Shown piece after piece: positions 61,551 to 64,000 of a stretch of 64,000 nt of DNA. The notes beneath the pieces are model-generated. The model was not told the origin of the DNA, ran no database searches, and saw nothing but the letters and a program-made list of their open reading frames with translations. The DNA comes from Prorocentrum cordatum. Lineage: Eukaryota; Sar; Dinophyceae; Prorocentrales; Prorocentraceae. The first letter of the stretch is position 1. The number at the start of each line of letters is the position of its first letter. Both the position numbers and the translations under genes were made by a program. The stretch spans positions 16,001-80,000 of the forward strand of contig CAUYUJ010016364.1 in NCBI GenBank assembly GCA_963575745.1. The letters run 5' to 3'.

Positions 61551-61720
61551 AGACCCCCTCGAGCAATGACAAATTCACGACGGGAGGTTTTCCGTTCTTT
61601 TCGGCTTCTGGGGGCCCTTCTTGGGCCTCGGGGCTGTAAAAAAGATTAGTTAGGATGACCTCCTGGTCCTAGGGAATAGGTCGAGAACTCTGGGGCTCGA
61701 CGTCATGAAACAATTATGAG
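61551..61720 (+). mobile_element. family A MITE, right end degraded
   Basis: CCCAGACCCCCTCGAGCAAT left; core GGCTTCTGGGGGCCCTTCTT; right hairpin GTCATGAAACAATTATGAG. Confidence 0.8.
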
Positions 61721-61976
61721 GCACCATGAACTTGTTGCAAGCGCGCCCCGTCGCCCCCAGGGCGCGGCGCCGGCCCAGCAGCTGGCCGGCGGACGCTGCC
61801 GGCGACCCGCCCCAGCAGGCCGCGCCAGGACGCCGCCTCCTCTGCGCCTGCTCGTGCCACTCCGCGGTGACCACCTTTCACGGCATGCTGAACAGCGCCT
61901 CCACGCGCGGCCGCACGCGCGTTTGCTCAGTGCGGGCGGGCCGACGGCCGGTGCCGCTACGCTGTGAGAGCTGAAC

Positions 61977-62760
61977 GTGCCAGGCGTGTCCTTGACCGAC
62001 CGCGAGTGGGTCGCGGCGACCAGGTGGCTATTCGGCCTTCGTGATGCGGCTGCCCCTGGGCGCCCGCTCGCAGCACAAGCGCGCCACCGCGGAGGAGCCC
62101 CGCGGAGGGGCCCTCGACGCACACGGGGACCACGGTGTCTCTTGCGAGTGCGGCCCCCTGATGACGCGCCAGCACGACGGCTTCTCGGACGCCTACGCCG
62201 ATATCCTGGAAGAGGCTGGGGCGCACGTCAGGCAGGAGGTTTACGTCCAGGGGCTGACCGCGCCGTCCCACGAGGCGTGGTTCGCCGCGTGGGCGTACCG
62301 CAGCGCAACGGTGCAGGACCTGCTCCTAGATGTCACTGTCCGGCACCCAGCGGCCAGGCGGTGCTAGCCAGCGGCGCGCAGCGCAGCGCAGCGGCGGCGG
62401 CAGGGCGGGAACAGGAGGCGAGGTGCTTGCAGCGCTGGGCCACGCCGGTTGATTCGCAGCCCACGAAACTCCGGGGCCCCTTGGGCGACAGCGCGGCGGC
62501 GCTGCTCCAGCGCCGCGCGGCGGCCGCCGCCCCGTGGGCTCATCTCCGCGGCCGCGCTCCGGGCCCGCGGTTGCGGCGGTGGCGCGCCCAAGTGGACGCG
62601 GCATTCATGCGCGGGGTGGCGGCGCAGATCCTGGCCGCCCGCCGCGGCGCCCCTGGCCCGGCGCGCAAGCTCCGGCGGCCGAGTGGCTCGCGGACGCTGG
62701 AAACACGGGCACCTCGAATACTGGCGCAGGCACTGAAGCGCGCGGACAGACCTGATTGCC
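61977..62760 (+). pseudogene. LINE reverse-transcriptase C-terminal tail, frameshifted
   Basis: One frame gives SLTDREWVAATRWLFGL. A second (62041-62367) continues VMRLPLGARSQHKRA, then LDAHGDHGVSCECGPLMTRQ and HDGFSDAYADILEEAG, then DLLLDVTVRHPAARR. A third segment back in the first frame has CLQRWATPVDSQPTKL and ALLQRRAAAAAPWAHL. The order (a hydrophobic RLGL-like helix, a D-HGDH-C-CG-RH zinc knuckle, a DVTV strand, then an Ala-rich tail) is how many LINE polymerases of dinoflagellates and other protists end. It differs from the zinc fingers of the 45.7-kb LINE, so it comes from another lineage. At least two frameshifts break it. Confidence 0.55.
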
Positions 62761-62764
62761 AAAT

Positions 62765-62825
62765 GAAAAGCAGGAGGAGCAGAGGCAGGAGGAGGAAGAG
62801 GAGGAGGAGGAGGAAAAGGAGGAAA
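62765..62825 (+). repeat. short (GGA)n purine tract
   Basis: GGA/GAA units directly after the LINE tail fragment. Confidence 0.85.
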
Positions 62826-63411
62826 ACACCTATGTGAACCTCATACGGATCAACGATGTTGGACGATTTTCGCTCCTCCAAGATCCCTCCTCATAGACCC
62901 CACTACAAGAGTTTATTTCCACTGGAAGGACTGCCCCGGGGACAGCCGTGTGAAAATCCGGCAGCGTACCAAAACGCCACACACCGCGACCCACAATCCT
63001 GAAACGTTCCATGACATTTGTTCTGGTACGTTAACCATGCGAATCCGTGAAACGTGAAACCCTTGCGCAAGCTTAGAATGAATGTGCGCGGCGCTGAAGC
63101 GAGAGCCACATGTTGAACAGGAACCGTCCTCAATGTGTGAATGTGTTGCAGATTTTGAAAACGAATGCGCGTGAAGCTAAGGAGAGAGCCATAATTTGAA
63201 AACTGCGGGCCCTCATTCTGTGCAATTTTTCATGTTTAAAGCGAATGTGCGCGGCGCTCGGGCGACAGCCGCATGTTGAAAACCACCCGCCTTCAATGCG
63301 TGACGCTGTTCGGAAACAGATAAAGCTTCAGGATCACAAAGGGTGTGGAAGTCTCCGGCGAAACGCCCAGCCCGCCTTTTCGGCCGGCCTCGGGGTGCAA
63401 CAGAGAGGGCT

Positions 63412-63412
<1 letters not shown>
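62826..63412 (+). repeat. three ~85-bp degenerate units and flank
   Basis: 63076-63315 repeats GAATGTGCGCGGCGCTGAAG, CGAGAGCCACATGTTGAA and CCTCAATGYGTGA three times. The remainder is unrecognised. Confidence 0.55.

Positions 63413-63453
<41 letters not shown>
63413..63453 (+). repeat. (TA)n microsatellite
   Basis: About twenty TA units. Confidence 0.95.
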
Positions 63454-63455
<2 letters not shown>

Positions 63456-63473
63456 GTAGCAAGGAATTGAGAA

Positions 63474-63800
63474 GGAGGAGGAGGAGGAGGAGGAGGAGGA
63501 GGAGGGGGAGGAGGAGGAGGAGGAGGAGGAGAAGAGGAGGAGGATGAGGAGGGAGGAGGAGGAGGGAGGAGGAGGAGGAGGAGGAGGAGGAGGAGGAGGA
63601 GGAGGAGGAGGGAGGAGGAGAGGAGGAGGAGGAGGAGGAGGAGGAGGAAGGGAGGAGGAGGAGGAGGAGGAGGAGGAGGAGGAGGAGGAGGAAGGAGGAG
63701 GAGGAGGAGGAGGAGGAGGAGGATGAGGTAGAGGAGGAGGAGGAGGGAGGAGGAGGAGGAGGAGGAGGAGGAGGAGGAGGAGGAGGAGGAGGAGGAGGAG
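63474..63800 (+). repeat. (GGA)n purine tract
   Basis: Long GGA run with occasional GGGA and GAA. Confidence 0.95.
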
Positions 63801-63965
63801 TAGGAGAGAAAATCAACTTCCTTCCGCCGAGGCAAGGGGGCAGCCGGGGCGGCGGCGGCAGCTCCAGGAGGGCGCCCCCTCGCGCCGCGCGCCGCGGCGC
63901 GCGCTCTCTCGCGCAGCGTGCCCTGGGGCGGGGCGGCGCGAGCATTGTCGCGGTCGTGGTCAGTC

Positions 63966-64000
63966 AGGAGGGGAAAAAACACACAGACACAATTAATCGT
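63966..64000 (+). mobile_element. family D element, cut by window end
   Basis: AGGAGGGGAAAAAACACACA then GACACAATTAATCG, identical in layout to the other family D left ends. Confidence 0.8.

Overview
The window reads as nuclear DNA of a dinoflagellate, probably one with a GC-rich genome. The deciding evidence is a perfect 22-nt dinoflagellate spliced-leader (DinoSL) sequence at 26144-26165, sitting just upstream of an intact ORF. Supporting signs are a GC-AG intron with the same AGGC motif at both splice sites (15683-15825), a LINE-type ORF with a degenerate FADD reverse-transcriptase motif, and very low gene density in a mass of short foldback elements and (CTC)n/(GGA)n tracts. I see no prokaryotic operons, rRNA, CRISPR array or convincing tRNA. 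The species cannot be fixed from this sequence alone.

Layout. 0-6.7 kb: CTC tracts, a decayed mitochondrial-carrier processed pseudogene (1671-2738) cut by a TA-flanked MITE, and a retroelement zinc-domain fragment (5925-6225) that ends beside a CTC tract. 6.7-14.6 kb: foldback elements, including one inserted inside another with a 5-bp target duplication, and a degenerate ~125-bp tandem array. 14.6-16.1 kb: an 89-bp satellite followed by the C-terminal exons of a PIF1-like helicase-type protein. 16-26 kb: minisatellites and MITEs. 26.1-29.6 kb: an SL-tagged retrogene (+) and a convergent coiled-coil coding locus (-) with in-frame TAA codons. 30-45.6 kb: the densest MITE district, a 73-bp tandem array, a second 89-bp satellite and long tetranucleotide repeats. 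45.7-51.2 kb: a near-complete non-LTR retrotransposon with a 1711-codon ORF and an overlapping ORF in another frame. 51.2-64 kb: more foldback elements, minisatellites and a frameshifted LINE C-terminal fragment.

How the parts relate. The autonomous-looking LINE and the SL retrogene are both bounded on both sides by (CTC)n, on the same strand and in the same orientation. I infer that this LINE, or a relative, targets CTC microsatellites and has carried a trans-spliced mRNA back into the genome in trans. The second layer is a set of at least a dozen short inverted-repeat families, labelled A-O here. Several show target-site duplications: 8-9 bp (family B), TA (C), 5 bp (H and J) and about 9 bp (D). 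These imply several different DNA-transposase sources, none of which is encoded in this window. Family labels are mine; each is defined at its first listed copy, and all copies were found by eye, so boundaries are approximate unless a duplication is given.
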